From contig NZ_CP060820.1 in the NCBI RefSeq assembly GCF_014489475.1, positions 1,814,001 through 1,878,000 of the forward strand: a stretch of DNA of 64,000 nt, read 5' to 3'. Made by a program: the position numbers and the translations under genes. Below are positions 1 through 11,144 of this stretch, piece after piece; position 1 is the stretch's first letter; every line of letters begins with the position of its first letter. The notes beneath the pieces were generated by a model. It was given only the letters and a program-made list of their open reading frames with translations. It ran no database searches and was not told the DNA's origin. The DNA comes from Lysobacter terrestris (GTDB lineage: Bacteria > Pseudomonadota > Gammaproteobacteria > Xanthomonadales > Xanthomonadaceae).

Positions 1-2
1 CG

Positions 3-1103
3 CTGGACGACGACGAATACGCCGGGTTCGCGTTCGCGGCCGCGGCGCAATCGCCACAGGACAGCGCCGGCCTCGATCGCCTGTGGACGCAGTGGAAGCA
101 CTTGCCGCTGCCGTTGCAGGTGGCGAGTACGCAGGCATTCGCCCGCGCGCGGCATCCGGCGGCGGCGCGCGCGCTCAAGCGGGTGTTGGCCGCCGCGCCT
201 GCGCGCGGTCCGGCACGTTCGTTGCGGCTGTCGCGCCGCTACGACGCGTGGATGAGCTCCGATATGCGCGAGCAGTGCGCGCTGGTCGACCTGCTGCGCG
301 CATATCCTCAGCTGGCGGACGCGCGCGTGCGCCGCGAACTGCTCGCCGGCATGAACGACCTCTACGCCGGCGGCGTCGCCTCGGTCGACACGCAGACCGC
401 CGCGTACTGCCTGATGGCCTTGCGCGAACCCGCCGGTGCCGCCGCCGCGCCGGCGTCGGCGAGCTTCGCCATCGGTACGCGCGCGCAGGCGCTCGAACTC
501 GCCGCAGGCCAGGATCGCGCCGACTGGAATGCGGGCGCGCCGGACGGCCCGCAACTGCAGGTGGCCGCCGACGCCGCCAACACGGTGCCGGTCAGCTACG
601 TCGCCGAGCTGCGCTGGCAGGAAGACGCGCGGCTGGCGCAGGAATCCGCGATCGGCCTGGCGATCACGCGCCGCCACGAGGTGCTGCGCGACGGTGCGTG
701 GAAAGCGGTGGACGGGCAGACGCTGCACGAGGGCGACTGGATCCGCATCAGCCTCACCGTGCGCACCAGCGCCCAGCGCGAATTCGTGGCGGTGACCGAT
801 GCCGTGCCCGGCGGCCTGCAGCCCAGCGACCTGGCGCTGTCGGGCGTCGGCAACACCGAGCTCAAGCGCATCGCCGACGCAGGCAGCGGCTACTTCGGCA
901 GCCGCAAGCTCGATGCGCGGCATCCGCGCTTCTATGCCGAATCGCTGCCGCCGGGCGAACACGCCGTGCGTTACTTCGCCCGCGTCGGCAACAGCGGCGA
1001 CTACCTCGCCGCGCCGGCGGAAGTGGAGCTGATGTACGGCCAGGCCACCCATGCGCGCACCGCGGCGACGCGGCTGCGGATCGAGGCGCCGGCCGGGCGT
1101 TGA
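3..1103 (+). CDS. Alpha-2-macroglobulin family protein, C-terminal part (5' end outside window)
   Basis: The reading frame is already open at the first bases of the window, so only the last 366 or so residues are seen. The segment matches the end of bacterial alpha-2-macroglobulins: an alpha/alpha region, then a beta-rich end with the typical phrases VTDAVPGGLQP, RYFARVGNSGDY and, near the C-terminus, ELMYGQATHART. In the family these are large periplasmic lipoproteins thought to trap foreign proteases and often sit next to penicillin-binding protein 1C. The bait region and any thioester motif would lie upstream and cannot be judged. An internal TTG at 102 is not a real start because coding similarity continues upstream of it. 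The gene converges on the peptidase gene that follows, with a shared hairpin between them. Confidence 0.85.
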   Translation: MDDDEYAGFAFAAAAQSPQDSAGLDRLWTQWKHLPLPLQVASTQAFARARHPAAARALKRVLAAAPARGPARSLRLSRRYDAWMSSDMREQCALVDLLRAYPQLADARVRRELLAGMNDLYAGGVASVDTQTAAYCLMALREPAGAAAAPASASFAIGTRAQALELAAGQDRADWNAGAPDGPQLQVAADAANTVPVSYVAELRWQEDARLAQESAIGLAITRRHEVLRDGAWKAVDGQTLHEGDWIRISLTVRTSAQREFVAVTDAVPGGLQPSDLALSGVGNTELKRIADAGSGYFGSRKLDARHPRFYAESLPPGEHAVRYFARVGNSGDYLAAPAEVELMYGQATHARTAATRLRIEAPAGR

Positions 1104-1113
1104 GTGGTTGCAG

Positions 1114-1146
1114 CGCTGCGGCGGCGCGATCGCCGCCGCAGCGTTT
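1114..1146. terminator. Hairpin between two convergent genes
   Basis: A perfect 12-bp stem (1114-1125 with 1132-1143) and a 6-base loop GCGATC lies between the stops of the alpha-2-macroglobulin gene (1103) and the convergent S9 peptidase gene (1153). Only a short T run (TTT) follows on the plus strand, so termination in either direction is inferred from position and stem strength. Confidence 0.6.
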
Positions 1147-1152
1147 GCCGCG

Positions 1153-3441
<2,289 letters not shown>

Positions 3442-3508
3442 CTAGGCAAACGTGGTCCAGGCGGGACGCGCGTCCATGCCGTCACCCGCCGTCGCAGGAG
3501 ACCTGACC

Positions 3509-4573
3509 ATGCAATGGATGATCTACGGCGCCAACGGCTACACCGGGCGCCTGATCGCCGCCGAGGCGGTCAAGCGCGGCCTGCAGCCGATCCTGGCGGG
3601 GCGCAGCGAAGCGGCGGTGCGGGCGCTGGCCGAGGAGCTGGGGCTGCGCTGGCGCCAGTTCACCCTCGACCTGCCCAGCGCGGTGGAGGAAGGCCTGCGC
3701 GGCGTCGACCTGGTGCTGCACTGCGCCGGGCCGTTCTCCGCGACCAGCGCACCGATGCTCGAAGGCTGCCTGGCCACGCGCACGCATTACCTCGACATCA
3801 CCGGCGAGATCGACGTGTTCGCGCATTGCCACGCGCAGCATGCGCGCGCGCAGGCGGCCGGCATCGTGGTCACGCCGGGCGTCGGCTTCGACGTGGTGCC
3901 CAGCGATTGCCTGGCCGCGCAACTGCACCGCGACTGCCCGTGGGCGACGTCGCTGGTGCTGGGTTTCGACGCCGGCGGCGGCTTCAGTCCGGGCACGGCC
4001 AAGACCAGCGTGGAAGGGCTCGGTTCCGGCGGGCGCGTGCGCGAGAACGGCGCGCTCAGGCGCGTGCCGCTGGCATGGAAGACGCGCACCTTCACCCGCG
4101 ACGGCGCCGACCGCATGGCGATGACCATTCCGTGGGGCGACGTGTACACCGCCTACGTCAGCACCGGCATTCCCGACATCGAGGTCTACACCACCGCGCC
4201 GCCGAAGACGATCGCGCGCGTCCGCCGCCTGCGCCTGCTCGGGCCGCTGCTGCGGGCCAAGGCCGTGCAGGGCTGGCTCAAGCGCCGGGTCGAGCGCAGC
4301 GTGAAAGGCCCGGATGCGCAAACCCGCGACGCCACGCAGGCCTATTTCTGGGGTGAAGTGCGCGGCAACGGCCGCGCACAGGTGCGGCGCATGCTCACGC
4401 CGAACGGGTATGCGCTGACCGTGACCGCGTCGCTGGGCATCGTGCAGTGCTTCCTCGACAACCCCGCGCCGGCGGGCGGCTACTACACGCCGTCGCAGCT
4501 GATGGGGCCGGACTACGTGCTGGAATTGCCGGGCGTGGCGATCGACGGCGGCGCCGCGATAGCCAGTCAGTAG
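3509..4573 (+). CDS. Saccharopine dehydrogenase-like NAD(P)-binding protein (trans-acting enoyl reductase type)
   Basis: A 354-residue protein with an N-terminal Rossmann fold: the glycine motif GANGYTG is at residues 7-13 and the second strand ends in GRSE. The middle holds the HYLDITGE and GVGFDVVPSDC segments typical of the saccharopine dehydrogenase-like group that includes mycobacterial trans-acting enoyl reductases. The substrate cannot be told from sequence, and a role in lysine metabolism should not be assumed. The ATG at 3509 was chosen over an upstream in-frame ATG at 3452 because a GCAGGAG ribosome site lies 8 bases ahead of it and the glycine motif then starts near residue 7. It shares a short divergent spacer with the DPP IV gene. 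Confidence 0.85.
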   Translation: MQWMIYGANGYTGRLIAAEAVKRGLQPILAGRSEAAVRALAEELGLRWRQFTLDLPSAVEEGLRGVDLVLHCAGPFSATSAPMLEGCLATRTHYLDITGEIDVFAHCHAQHARAQAAGIVVTPGVGFDVVPSDCLAAQLHRDCPWATSLVLGFDAGGGFSPGTAKTSVEGLGSGGRVRENGALRRVPLAWKTRTFTRDGADRMAMTIPWGDVYTAYVSTGIPDIEVYTTAPPKTIARVRRLRLLGPLLRAKAVQGWLKRRVERSVKGPDAQTRDATQAYFWGEVRGNGRAQVRRMLTPNGYALTVTASLGIVQCFLDNPAPAGGYYTPSQLMGPDYVLELPGVAIDGGAAIASQ

Positions 4574-4744
4574 CGACCGGACAGAGCGCGCCGCAGCGCG
4601 CGGTGACAATGACTTGCGGGCTTCATGCTTCCATGCATGAGGCGAAGCGGCGGATCAAGGCCCGCCCTACGCATCCGCTTCCGACTTGGCAGCGCCACCG
4701 CCCGCCGCTACCCTGCGGCCTCCCTGTTTCCATGCCGCATTCCG

Positions 4745-5395
4745 ATGTCCGACGTCCGCTCCGATGCCCGCCTGAACCCACTGCCCGCGCTGATCTTCTC
4801 CTCGCGCTGGCTGCAGCTGCCGCTGTACCTGGGGCTGATCGTCGCGCAGGGCGTGTACGTGTTCCTGTTCGCCAAGGAACTGTGGCACCTGATCCACGAG
4901 ACGCCGCACCTCAGCGAGCAGGACATCATGCTGATCGTGCTCGGCCTGATCGACGTGGTGATGATCTCCAACCTGCTGATGATGGTGATCGTCGGCGGCT
5001 ACGAGACCTTCGTCTCGCGCCTGCGCCTGGAAGGCCACCCCGACCAGCCCGAGTGGCTCAGCCACGTCAACGCCAGCGTGCTCAAGGTGAAGCTGGCCAT
5101 GGCGATCATCGGCATCTCCTCGATCCACCTGCTCAAGAGCTTCATCGAAGTGGGCATGGTCGACGGCCTGCCGCTGTGCAGCTCGGTCGCGGGCATCGAA
5201 GCGGTGAAGATGATGCAACCGCTGATCGATGCGGGTGCCAAGAACCTCAAGGCCTGCACCTCGGTCACCGCCGACGGCGTGATGTGGCAGGTGATCATCC
5301 ACGGCCTGTTCATCCTGTCGGCGATCGGCATCGCCTGGACCGACAAGCTGATGACCGGCACCACCAGCAAGCGCGAGCACGCCCACGCGCACTGA
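4745..5395 (+). CDS. TIGR00645 / UPF0114 family inner-membrane protein
   Basis: A 216-residue integral membrane protein of the UPF0114 (YqhA-like) family. Hydrophobic segments are seen at about residues 22-45 (LYLGLIVAQGVYVFLFA), 58-83 (IMLIVLGLIDVVMISNLLMM), 118-140 and 180-200. The conserved GGYETFVSRL motif follows the second segment. The C-terminus is His-rich (EHAHAH). The biochemical function of the family is not established. The start at 4745 gives the usual family N-terminus; the in-frame ATG at 4625 would add 40 residues of non-conserved, arginine-rich sequence. The stop lies only 12 bp from the end of the convergent peptidase-like gene. Confidence 0.88.
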   Translation: MSDVRSDARLNPLPALIFSSRWLQLPLYLGLIVAQGVYVFLFAKELWHLIHETPHLSEQDIMLIVLGLIDVVMISNLLMMVIVGGYETFVSRLRLEGHPDQPEWLSHVNASVLKVKLAMAIIGISSIHLLKSFIEVGMVDGLPLCSSVAGIEAVKMMQPLIDAGAKNLKACTSVTADGVMWQVIIHGLFILSAIGIAWTDKLMTGTTSKREHAHAH

Positions 5396-5407
5396 GCGCG
5401 GCGCGCG

Positions 5408-6382
5408 TCAGCGCCGCCCCATCAGCGCGCGCCGCAGCCGTACCGCATCGGCGCGGTCGGAGAAGCGCAGGCCCTCGTCGCTCGTTTGCAGGCCCAGTTG
5501 CGCGTAGGCCGCATCCAGGTCGGGGAATGCGCGTGACGCCGCGTAGCGGCGGTAGCGTTCGCTGAAAGCGTTGCCGCCGGCGATGCGGTCCAGTTCGGCG
5601 ACGAAATCCGCCGGTGCGACCGTGCCGGTGCCGCGCAGGCAGCAATCGGCGTAGCGCGACAACACCGCGTCGAGGCTGTTGCCGCGTGCGCGCAGCGCCA
5701 GGTCCATCTCCAGCCAGTAGGCCGCACCGGCCCAGTACACGCGCATGGTGCCGCCGCGTGCACGGCCGACGGCGAGTTCATCGAGTCGCGCGTCGCCGCC
5801 ATCGCGGCGGCCGCGACCGAAACCCGCGTCCAGCTTCCGCCACGCCTCGGCTTCGGCGAGCAGGCCGCTGCGTGCGCGCAGGACGTTCTGGTAATAGCTG
5901 GCCAGGCCTTCCGCGAGCCAGCGCCCGCGGTCGCCCAGGTAGGGATGGAACAGGTGCGACAGCTCGTGCACGGCGGTCCAGTCGGCGCGCAGCTCCGCCA
6001 GGCTGGCATCGCGGCGCACGTACAGCAGCACGGCGACGCCGTCGCGGCGCAGGGTCTGGCCCCACGGCACGGGACTGCCCGAAGGGCGGTCCACTTCGCT
6101 GATCTGCACCGTCGCATCCGCCAGCGGCAGGCGGCCGTAGGCGGTCAGCGTCGCCGCCGCGCTTTCGGCGATCCAGCCGCGCAGCAGGCGTGCCCGGGCG
6201 GCGTCGATGTCGGGGGCGACCTGCACGTGCAGCACGCGGTCGCCGTCGCGCAGGGCGTCGCGGTCGAACCGCAGCTTGGCGCCGGCGGTATCGGCGGCCG
6301 CGAGCGGCAACGTGGCGCCGGCCAGCAACAGCGCGCCGACGAGGCGGCCCCAGTACCAGGTTGGAAGTGGCGAGCGGTGCAT
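5408..6382 (-). CDS. Secreted HExxH metallopeptidase-like protein
   Basis: A 324-residue exported protein with a signal peptide of about 30 residues (membrane stretch VGALLLAGATLPLAAA). The zinc-binding motif HELSH is at residues 139-143, and the likely third ligand is Glu158 in WLAEGLASYY, the arrangement of gluzincin (MA clan) peptidases. The gap of 14 residues between HELSH and the glutamate is short compared with M1 or M61 enzymes and fits the peptidase-MA-like group better. The rest of the chain is helical and rich in Ala/Arg, with no other domain I recognise. The ATG at 6382 gives the signal peptide; an open frame continues upstream but overlaps the uvrD promoter. Substrate unknown. Confidence 0.75.
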   Translation of the reverse strand: MHRSPLPTWYWGRLVGALLLAGATLPLAAADTAGAKLRFDRDALRDGDRVLHVQVAPDIDAARARLLRGWIAESAAATLTAYGRLPLADATVQISEVDRPSGSPVPWGQTLRRDGVAVLLYVRRDASLAELRADWTAVHELSHLFHPYLGDRGRWLAEGLASYYQNVLRARSGLLAEAEAWRKLDAGFGRGRRDGGDARLDELAVGRARGGTMRVYWAGAAYWLEMDLALRARGNSLDAVLSRYADCCLRGTGTVAPADFVAELDRIAGGNAFSERYRRYAASRAFPDLDAAYAQLGLQTSDEGLRFSDRADAVRLRRALMGRR

Positions 6383-6481
6383 GCGACGGATCCGGTCCGG
6401 AACCAGGCCGCCACTGTGCCGCCTGCCGCGTGAAGCGCGGCTGGCGCGGCCGGTGCGACGCGTGGCCGGTAGAATGCGCGC

Positions 6482-8668
6482 ATGGATGTTTCGCATTTGC
6501 TCGACGCGCTGAACCCCGCCCAGCGCGAGGCCGTCAGCGCACCGCCGGGCCACTTTCTCGTCCTCGCGGGTGCCGGTTCCGGCAAGACCCGCGTGCTCAC
6601 CCACCGCATCGCCTGGCTCAACGAAGTCTTCGGCGTGCCGCCGCACGGCATCCTCGCGGTGACCTTTACCAACAAGGCCGCCGGCGAGATGCGCCACCGC
6701 GCCGAGCACCTGCTGCGCCACGGCGCGCGCGGGCTGTGGATCGGCACCTTCCACGGCATCGCCCACCGCCTGCTGCGCCTGCACTGGCAGGAAGCCAAGC
6801 TGACCGAGGGCTTCCAGGTGCTCGACAGCGACGACCAGCTGCGCCTAGTCAAGCGCGTGGTGCAGCAGCTGGAACTCGACGACACGCGTTTCCCGCCGCG
6901 GCAGATCGTGTGGTGGATCAACGCGCAGAAGGACGAGGGCCGCCGCCCGCAGCACATACAGCCCGAGCCCAACGACGATTGGCTCGACGTGATGCACCGC
7001 TGCTACGCGCTGTACCAGGAGCGCTGCGACCGCGCCGGCCTGGTCGACTTCGCCGAGCTGCTGCTGCGCGCGCACGAATTGCTGCGCGACAACCCGGCGC
7101 TGCTGGCGCATTACCGCCACCGCTTCCGCGAGATCCTGGTCGACGAATTCCAGGACACCAACGCGATCCAGTACGCCTTCATCCGCGTGCTCGCCGGCGA
7201 CACCGGCCATGTGTTCGTGGTCGGCGACGACGACCAGTCGATCTACGGCTGGCGCGGCGCCAAGGTCGAGAACATGCAGAAATTTCTGCGTGACTTCCAC
7301 GACGCGCAGACCATCCGCCTGGAGCAGAACTACCGCTCCACCAGCACCATCCTGGATGCCGCCAACGCGGTGATCGCGCACAACCCGGATCGCCTCGGCA
7401 AGAAGCTGTGGACCGACACCGGCCACGGCGAGCCGATCGACCTGTACGCCGCCTACAACGAGATGGACGAGGCGCGCTTCGTGGTCGAACGCATCCGCCA
7501 GTGGGTGCGCGACGGCGGCGACCACGGCGATGTCGCCATCCTCTACCGCAGCAACGCGCAGTCGCGCGCGTACGAAGAAATCCTCCAGGAAGAGCCGAAG
7601 ATCCCGTTCCGCGTCTACGGCGGCATGCGCTTCTTCGAGCGCGCCGAGATCAAGGACGCGCTGGCGTACATGCGGCTGGTCGCCTCGCGCGTGGACGATG
7701 CGGCGTTCGAGCGCTCGGTGAATACGCCGGCACGCGGCATCGGCGACCGCACCCTGGAGGAAGTGCGCAAGCGCGCGCGCACCGACGGCGTCGCGCTGTG
7801 GGAAGCGGCGCGCCGGCTCACCGCCGACAACACCCTGGCGGCGCGGGCGCGCAACGCGCTGGCCGGCTTCCTGCTGCTGGTCGACGACCTCGCCAACGAG
7901 GTTGAGGCCAAGCCGCTGCCCGAGAAGATCGACCACGTGCTGGGCCGGTCCGGCCTGCGCGAGCACTATGCGAATGAATCCCGCGGGCAGCTGGACTCGC
8001 GCACCGACAACCTCGACGAACTGGTGTCGGTGGCCTCGCGCTTCACCGGCCGTGACGACGAGGACGAAGCCGCGGCGATGCCCGAGTTGATCGCCTTCCT
8101 CAGCTACGCCGCGCTGGAAGCGGGCGAGGGCCAGGCGCAGGCCGGCGAGAACAGCGTGCAGTTGATGACATTGCACAGCGCCAAGGGCCTGGAGTTCCCG
8201 CTGGTGTTCCTGGGCGGGCTGGAAGAAGGCCTGTTCCCGAGCCTGAAGTCGTCCGAGGACGCGCAGCGCGTCGAGGAAGAGCGGCGCCTCGCCTACGTCG
8301 GCATCACCCGCGCGCGGCAGAAGCTGGTGCTCAGTTACGCGGAAACGCGGCGCATCCACGGCATGGACATGTACGGCACGCCGTCGCGGTTCCTGCGCGA
8401 AATCCCTGCTGCACTGCTGCATGAAGTGCGGCCGAAGGTGCAGGTGTCGCGACCGGTGTACGCATCCACCCCGCGCCGCGACCTCGGCCACGCCGCGATC
8501 GACGTGCCGGCGTTCCGCCTCGGCCAGGACGTGGTGCACCCCAGCTACGGCCACGGCGTGGTCACCGATTTCGTCGGCAGCGGCGCCTACGCCAACGTGC
8601 AGGTGAACTTCGAGAGCGCCGGCAGCAAGTGGCTGAAGCTGGCGTCGTCGCACCTGCAACCGGCCTGA
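6482..8668 (+). CDS. uvrD: DNA helicase II (UvrD/Rep family)
   Basis: A 728-residue superfamily 1A helicase that unwinds DNA 3' to 5' in nucleotide excision and mismatch repair. Motifs in order: Q motif around residue 11 (LNPAQREAV), Walker A GAGSGKT at 30-36, motif Ia TFTNKAAGEM, Walker B VDEFQDTN near 219-226, motif III GDDDQSIYGWRGA, motif IV LEQNYRST, motif V LMTLHSAKGLEF and motif VI EERRLAYVGITRA. The C-terminal Tudor-like tail (GQDVVHPSYGHGVV...) is present, which marks UvrD/PcrA rather than Rep. Length is normal. It is transcribed alone and is followed by the HU-like gene, which has its own promoter. Confidence 0.97.
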   Translation: MDVSHLLDALNPAQREAVSAPPGHFLVLAGAGSGKTRVLTHRIAWLNEVFGVPPHGILAVTFTNKAAGEMRHRAEHLLRHGARGLWIGTFHGIAHRLLRLHWQEAKLTEGFQVLDSDDQLRLVKRVVQQLELDDTRFPPRQIVWWINAQKDEGRRPQHIQPEPNDDWLDVMHRCYALYQERCDRAGLVDFAELLLRAHELLRDNPALLAHYRHRFREILVDEFQDTNAIQYAFIRVLAGDTGHVFVVGDDDQSIYGWRGAKVENMQKFLRDFHDAQTIRLEQNYRSTSTILDAANAVIAHNPDRLGKKLWTDTGHGEPIDLYAAYNEMDEARFVVERIRQWVRDGGDHGDVAILYRSNAQSRAYEEILQEEPKIPFRVYGGMRFFERAEIKDALAYMRLVASRVDDAAFERSVNTPARGIGDRTLEEVRKRARTDGVALWEAARRLTADNTLAARARNALAGFLLLVDDLANEVEAKPLPEKIDHVLGRSGLREHYANESRGQLDSRTDNLDELVSVASRFTGRDDEDEAAAMPELIAFLSYAALEAGEGQAQAGENSVQLMTLHSAKGLEFPLVFLGGLEEGLFPSLKSSEDAQRVEEERRLAYVGITRARQKLVLSYAETRRIHGMDMYGTPSRFLREIPAALLHEVRPKVQVSRPVYASTPRRDLGHAAIDVPAFRLGQDVVHPSYGHGVVTDFVGSGAYANVQVNFESAGSKWLKLASSHLQPA

Positions 8669-8746
8669 AATCGCTTGCAGGGGCGGCAGTCCGACGCCAT
8701 CCGTCGCCACGCCCGGAAAAAAACCGAAAAAAGTGCAAAAAGACGC

Positions 8747-8775
8747 TTGGCGCCGCGGCTTTTGTGCCCTACATT
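8747..8775 (+). promoter_or_regulatory. Sigma-70-type promoter of the HU-like gene
   Basis: A TTGGCG hexamer (8747-8752) and a TACATT hexamer (8770-8775) are separated by exactly 17 bp in the gap between uvrD and the HU-like gene. This would give a leader of about 60 bases. It lies just downstream of an A-rich tract at 8717-8741 that could act as an UP element or bend. Inference from consensus match only. Confidence 0.5.
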
Positions 8776-8840
8776 CCGCTTGCCGAGGGGTTTTTCCAGG
8801 CATACCTCAAACCAACTCTCCATCCGGGGGACATACAAAA

Positions 8841-9209
8841 ATGGCGAAGAAGAAAGCTGCTCCGAAGAAGGCCGCTGCCAAGCCGGCCGCCGTCAAGCCG
8901 ATCAAGGAAGTGCTGGGCAAGTCCGGCCTGGTCGCTCACCTGTCCGAGACGACTGGCGTCGTCGCGAAGGACGTGCGTGCGATCCTGGGCGCGCTGGAAG
9001 GCGCGGTGCACGCTTCGGTCAGCAAGAAGGGCGCAGGCGCCTTCACCCTGCCGGGCCTGCTGAAGATCAACGTGGTGAACGTGCCGGCCAAGCCGAAGCG
9101 CAAGGGCATCAACCCGTTCACCAAGGAAGAGCAGTGGTTCGCCGCCAAGCCGGCCACCGTGAAGATCAAGGTCCGCGCGCTGAAGAAGCTCAAGGACGCT
9201 GCGGCCTGA
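8841..9209 (+). CDS. HU-family nucleoid protein with Lys/Ala-rich N-terminal tail
   Basis: A 122-residue DNA-binding protein. The first 20 or so residues (MAKKKAAPKKAAAKPAAVKP) are a basic Ala/Lys/Pro tail that ordinary 90-residue HU lacks; the tail resembles eukaryotic histone H1 tails and is common in Xanthomonadaceae HU homologues. The HU core follows: helices from about residue 20 to 60, then the beta arm with KPKRKGINPFTKEEQ, equivalent to the RKGRNPxTGE DNA-clamp motif of HU. The C-terminus VKIKVRALKKLKDA matches the last HU strand and helix. The ATG at 8841 is preceded by GGGGGAC at about 8826-8832. It has its own promoter and a strong terminator, so it is probably monocistronic and highly expressed. 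Confidence 0.93.
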   Translation: MAKKKAAPKKAAAKPAAVKPIKEVLGKSGLVAHLSETTGVVAKDVRAILGALEGAVHASVSKKGAGAFTLPGLLKINVVNVPAKPKRKGINPFTKEEQWFAAKPATVKIKVRALKKLKDAAA

Positions 9210-9232
9210 TCCCCGGATCAGCTGCTGCAACG

Positions 9233-9263
9233 ACAAGGCCCGCGAAAGCGGGCCTTGTTTTTT
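9233..9263 (+). terminator. Rho-independent terminator of the HU-like gene
   Basis: A perfect 11-bp stem (9233-9243 with 9248-9258) closed by a GAAA tetraloop is followed by a run of T (9258-9263), 23 bases after the HU-like stop codon. This is the most canonical terminator in the window. Confidence 0.93.
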
Positions 9264-9324
9264 CGGGGCATTTACCGCTTTTCCAGCGCAGTGCCGGAGC
9301 GGGCAGACCGCTACCGGATCGCGC

Positions 9325-9621
9325 TCAGTTCCACTCGAACAGTTTCCACATCACCGGCGACACCGGGCCTTCGCCCTTGCTGCTGTCGAGGCGGCCGTCG
9401 CCGTTGCGGTCGATCAGGTAGTAGGCCTTGCCGCGGCGAGGCGTCACCTTGACCACCTGCAGCTGGCCCTGCACGCGGTACTCCTCGATCCGGTCGCCAT
9501 CGACCATGCGCGTGGTCACGTCCGCGCCTTCAAGGTTGGCGGTCGGGTCGCCGCCCATCGTCGCGCAGCCGGCAAGCGCGGCGCCGAGGAGGGTGGCCAT
9601 CAGGACGGGAACGGTGCGCAT
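9325..9621 (-). CDS. DUF2782 family small lipoprotein
   Basis: A 98-residue protein with a lipoprotein signal peptide: lipobox LAGC with the acylated cysteine at residue 19. The mature part matches the DUF2782 family, with RIEEYRVQGQLQVVKVTPRRGKAYYLIDRNGDG; the acidic-Gly tail DRNGDG looks like a half calcium loop but is a family feature of unknown meaning. In Xanthomonadaceae this family is commonly encoded close to polA, as it is here (5 kb away). Function unknown. The start at 9621 is the only one that gives the lipoprotein signal. Confidence 0.88.
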   Translation of the reverse strand: MRTVPVLMATLLGAALAGCATMGGDPTANLEGADVTTRMVDGDRIEEYRVQGQLQVVKVTPRRGKAYYLIDRNGDGRLDSSKGEGPVSPVMWKLFEWN

Positions 9622-9716
9622 GGCGGGACTCCGCGAGGGGGATGCGCAAAGCATACGCGCACGCCGATGAAGCCGCCGCGCGGTCGCGGCACGGGTGGCG
9701 TCGGGTTGTCGCGCGG

Positions 9717-11144
9717 TTACTGCTGGCCCCAGCTGCCGCTGCGCCGCATCGCGCCCCACTGCCGCCGCCGCCGCGACAGCCACTGCCACAGCCCGCGGCA
9801 GCGCCACAGGGTGTTGAGCTGGCGATAGCCGAAGTTCTCGATCACCGCGGCGACGAACAGCTGCAGCATCTCGCGCTTGTGCGCGTACACGCGGAACGAC
9901 AGCGTCTCCAGCAACAGGCCGTTGACCGAGAGCAGGATCCCCATGCCGATCGCCATCAGCAGGAACAGCGACAGCGCGACCCAGGACACGAAGCCGAACA
10001 CGAAGCCGAGCAGCATGAAGGCGTAGCCGGCCAGTTCCACCACCGGTCCCAGCCACTCGAACAAGGCCATGAACGGCCACGCCAGCCAGCCCGCGGGACC
10101 GCCGCGCGGACCCAGCGCCCAGCGCGCGTGGCGGACCAGGCTTTCGGACAGGCCGCGTTGCCAGCGCGCGCGCTGCCGGCCCAGCGTGCGCAGGTCTTCG
10201 GGCGCTTCGGTCCAGCAGATCGGATCGGGCAGGTAGCGGATGCGGTAGGGAATGCGGCGTTCGCGGTGGTAGCGGTGCAGGCGCACCACCAGTTCCATGT
10301 CCTCGCCGACGGTATCGGTGCGGTAGCCGCCGGCGGCGATCACGCGCTGGCGATCGAACAGCCCGAACGCGCCGGAGATGATCAGCACCGCGTTGATCGG
10401 CGACCAGCCCAGGCGGCCGAACAGGAAGGCGCGCAGGTACTCCACGATCTGCAGCCGGCCGAGCAGGCTGGCGGGCAATCCCGCGCGCAGCAGGAAGCCG
10501 CCGCGCACCTGCGAGCCGTTGGCGATGCGCACGGTGCCGCCGGCCGCGACCGTGCGCTCGTCCTCCAGGAACGGCTGCACCACGCGCAGCAGGCTGTCGC
10601 GCTGCAGGATCGAATCGGCGTCCACCGCGCAGAACAGCGGGTGCCGGGCGACGTTGATGCCTGCGTTCAGCGCGTCGGCCTTGCCGCCGTTGGCCTTGTC
10701 GACCACGCGCAGGTTGGGATGGCGCAACGAGCGGTAGATCGCGCGCACGGGCTCGTGTTCGAGCGTGCGGTGCAACGGCTGCGGATACGGTTCCAGCGCG
10801 AACGCCTCGCGCAGCACCTCCAGGGTGCGGTCGCTGGAGCCGTCGTTGACGACCACGACTTCGAACGTGGGGTACTGCAGCTGCAGCATCGAACTGACCG
10901 AGCTGCGCACCGTGGCTTCCTCGTTGTAGGCGGGGACCAGCAGCGAGATCGCCGGTTCGACGCCCAGGTAAGCGACGTCGCGGCCGAGGTCGGCGCGCTG
11001 GCGCATGTAGCGGCGCAGGCTGACCATCGACAGCAGGTTCAGCAGCAGGTACCCGCCGTTGAGCACGGCGAAGTAGGCGATGAAGCCGATCTGCAGCCAC
11101 CAGCCGGGGCTCGTCACGTCGATGGTGGCGACCGGCGCGGTCAT
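9717..11144 (-). CDS. Processive family 2 glycosyltransferase (polysaccharide synthase type)
   Basis: A 475-residue inner-membrane synthase. An N-terminal membrane segment (about residues 18-42) precedes a cytoplasmic GT2 domain with the four hallmarks of processive beta-glycosyltransferases: VVNDGSSD at 99-105, DADS at 175-178, GED at 280-282 and QRARW (QxxRW) at 324-328. Three or more membrane segments follow (about 350-440), which would form the translocation channel. This is the layout of poly-GlcNAc, hyaluronan and chitin synthases; the sugar polymerised cannot be told. The start codon overlaps the stop of the HEAT-repeat gene by ATGA, so they are probably translationally coupled. The set with a kinase and regulator suggests a regulated exopolysaccharide. 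Confidence 0.88.
   Translation of the reverse strand: MTAPVATIDVTSPGWWLQIGFIAYFAVLNGGYLLLNLLSMVSLRRYMRQRADLGRDVAYLGVEPAISLLVPAYNEEATVRSSVSSMLQLQYPTFEVVVVNDGSSDRTLEVLREAFALEPYPQPLHRTLEHEPVRAIYRSLRHPNLRVVDKANGGKADALNAGINVARHPLFCAVDADSILQRDSLLRVVQPFLEDERTVAAGGTVRIANGSQVRGGFLLRAGLPASLLGRLQIVEYLRAFLFGRLGWSPINAVLIISGAFGLFDRQRVIAAGGYRTDTVGEDMELVVRLHRYHRERRIPYRIRYLPDPICWTEAPEDLRTLGRQRARWQRGLSESLVRHARWALGPRGGPAGWLAWPFMALFEWLGPVVELAGYAFMLLGFVFGFVSWVALSLFLLMAIGMGILLSVNGLLLETLSFRVYAHKREMLQLFVAAVIENFGYRQLNTLWRCRGLWQWLSRRRRQWGAMRRSGSWGQQ

Noticed and set aside
102-1103. TTG at 102 as the start of the first gene
   Set aside because: The same frame stays open and keeps alpha-2-macroglobulin-like sequence back to the window edge, so the gene is truncated by the window.
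3452-3508. Upstream ATG as start of the saccharopine-dehydrogenase-like gene
   Set aside because: The ATG at 3509 has a GCAGGAG site and puts the Rossmann motif at residues 7-13.
4447-5565. 372-codon frame over the UPF0114 gene
   Set aside because: Overlaps the conserved membrane protein in another frame, Arg/Pro-rich, no domain.
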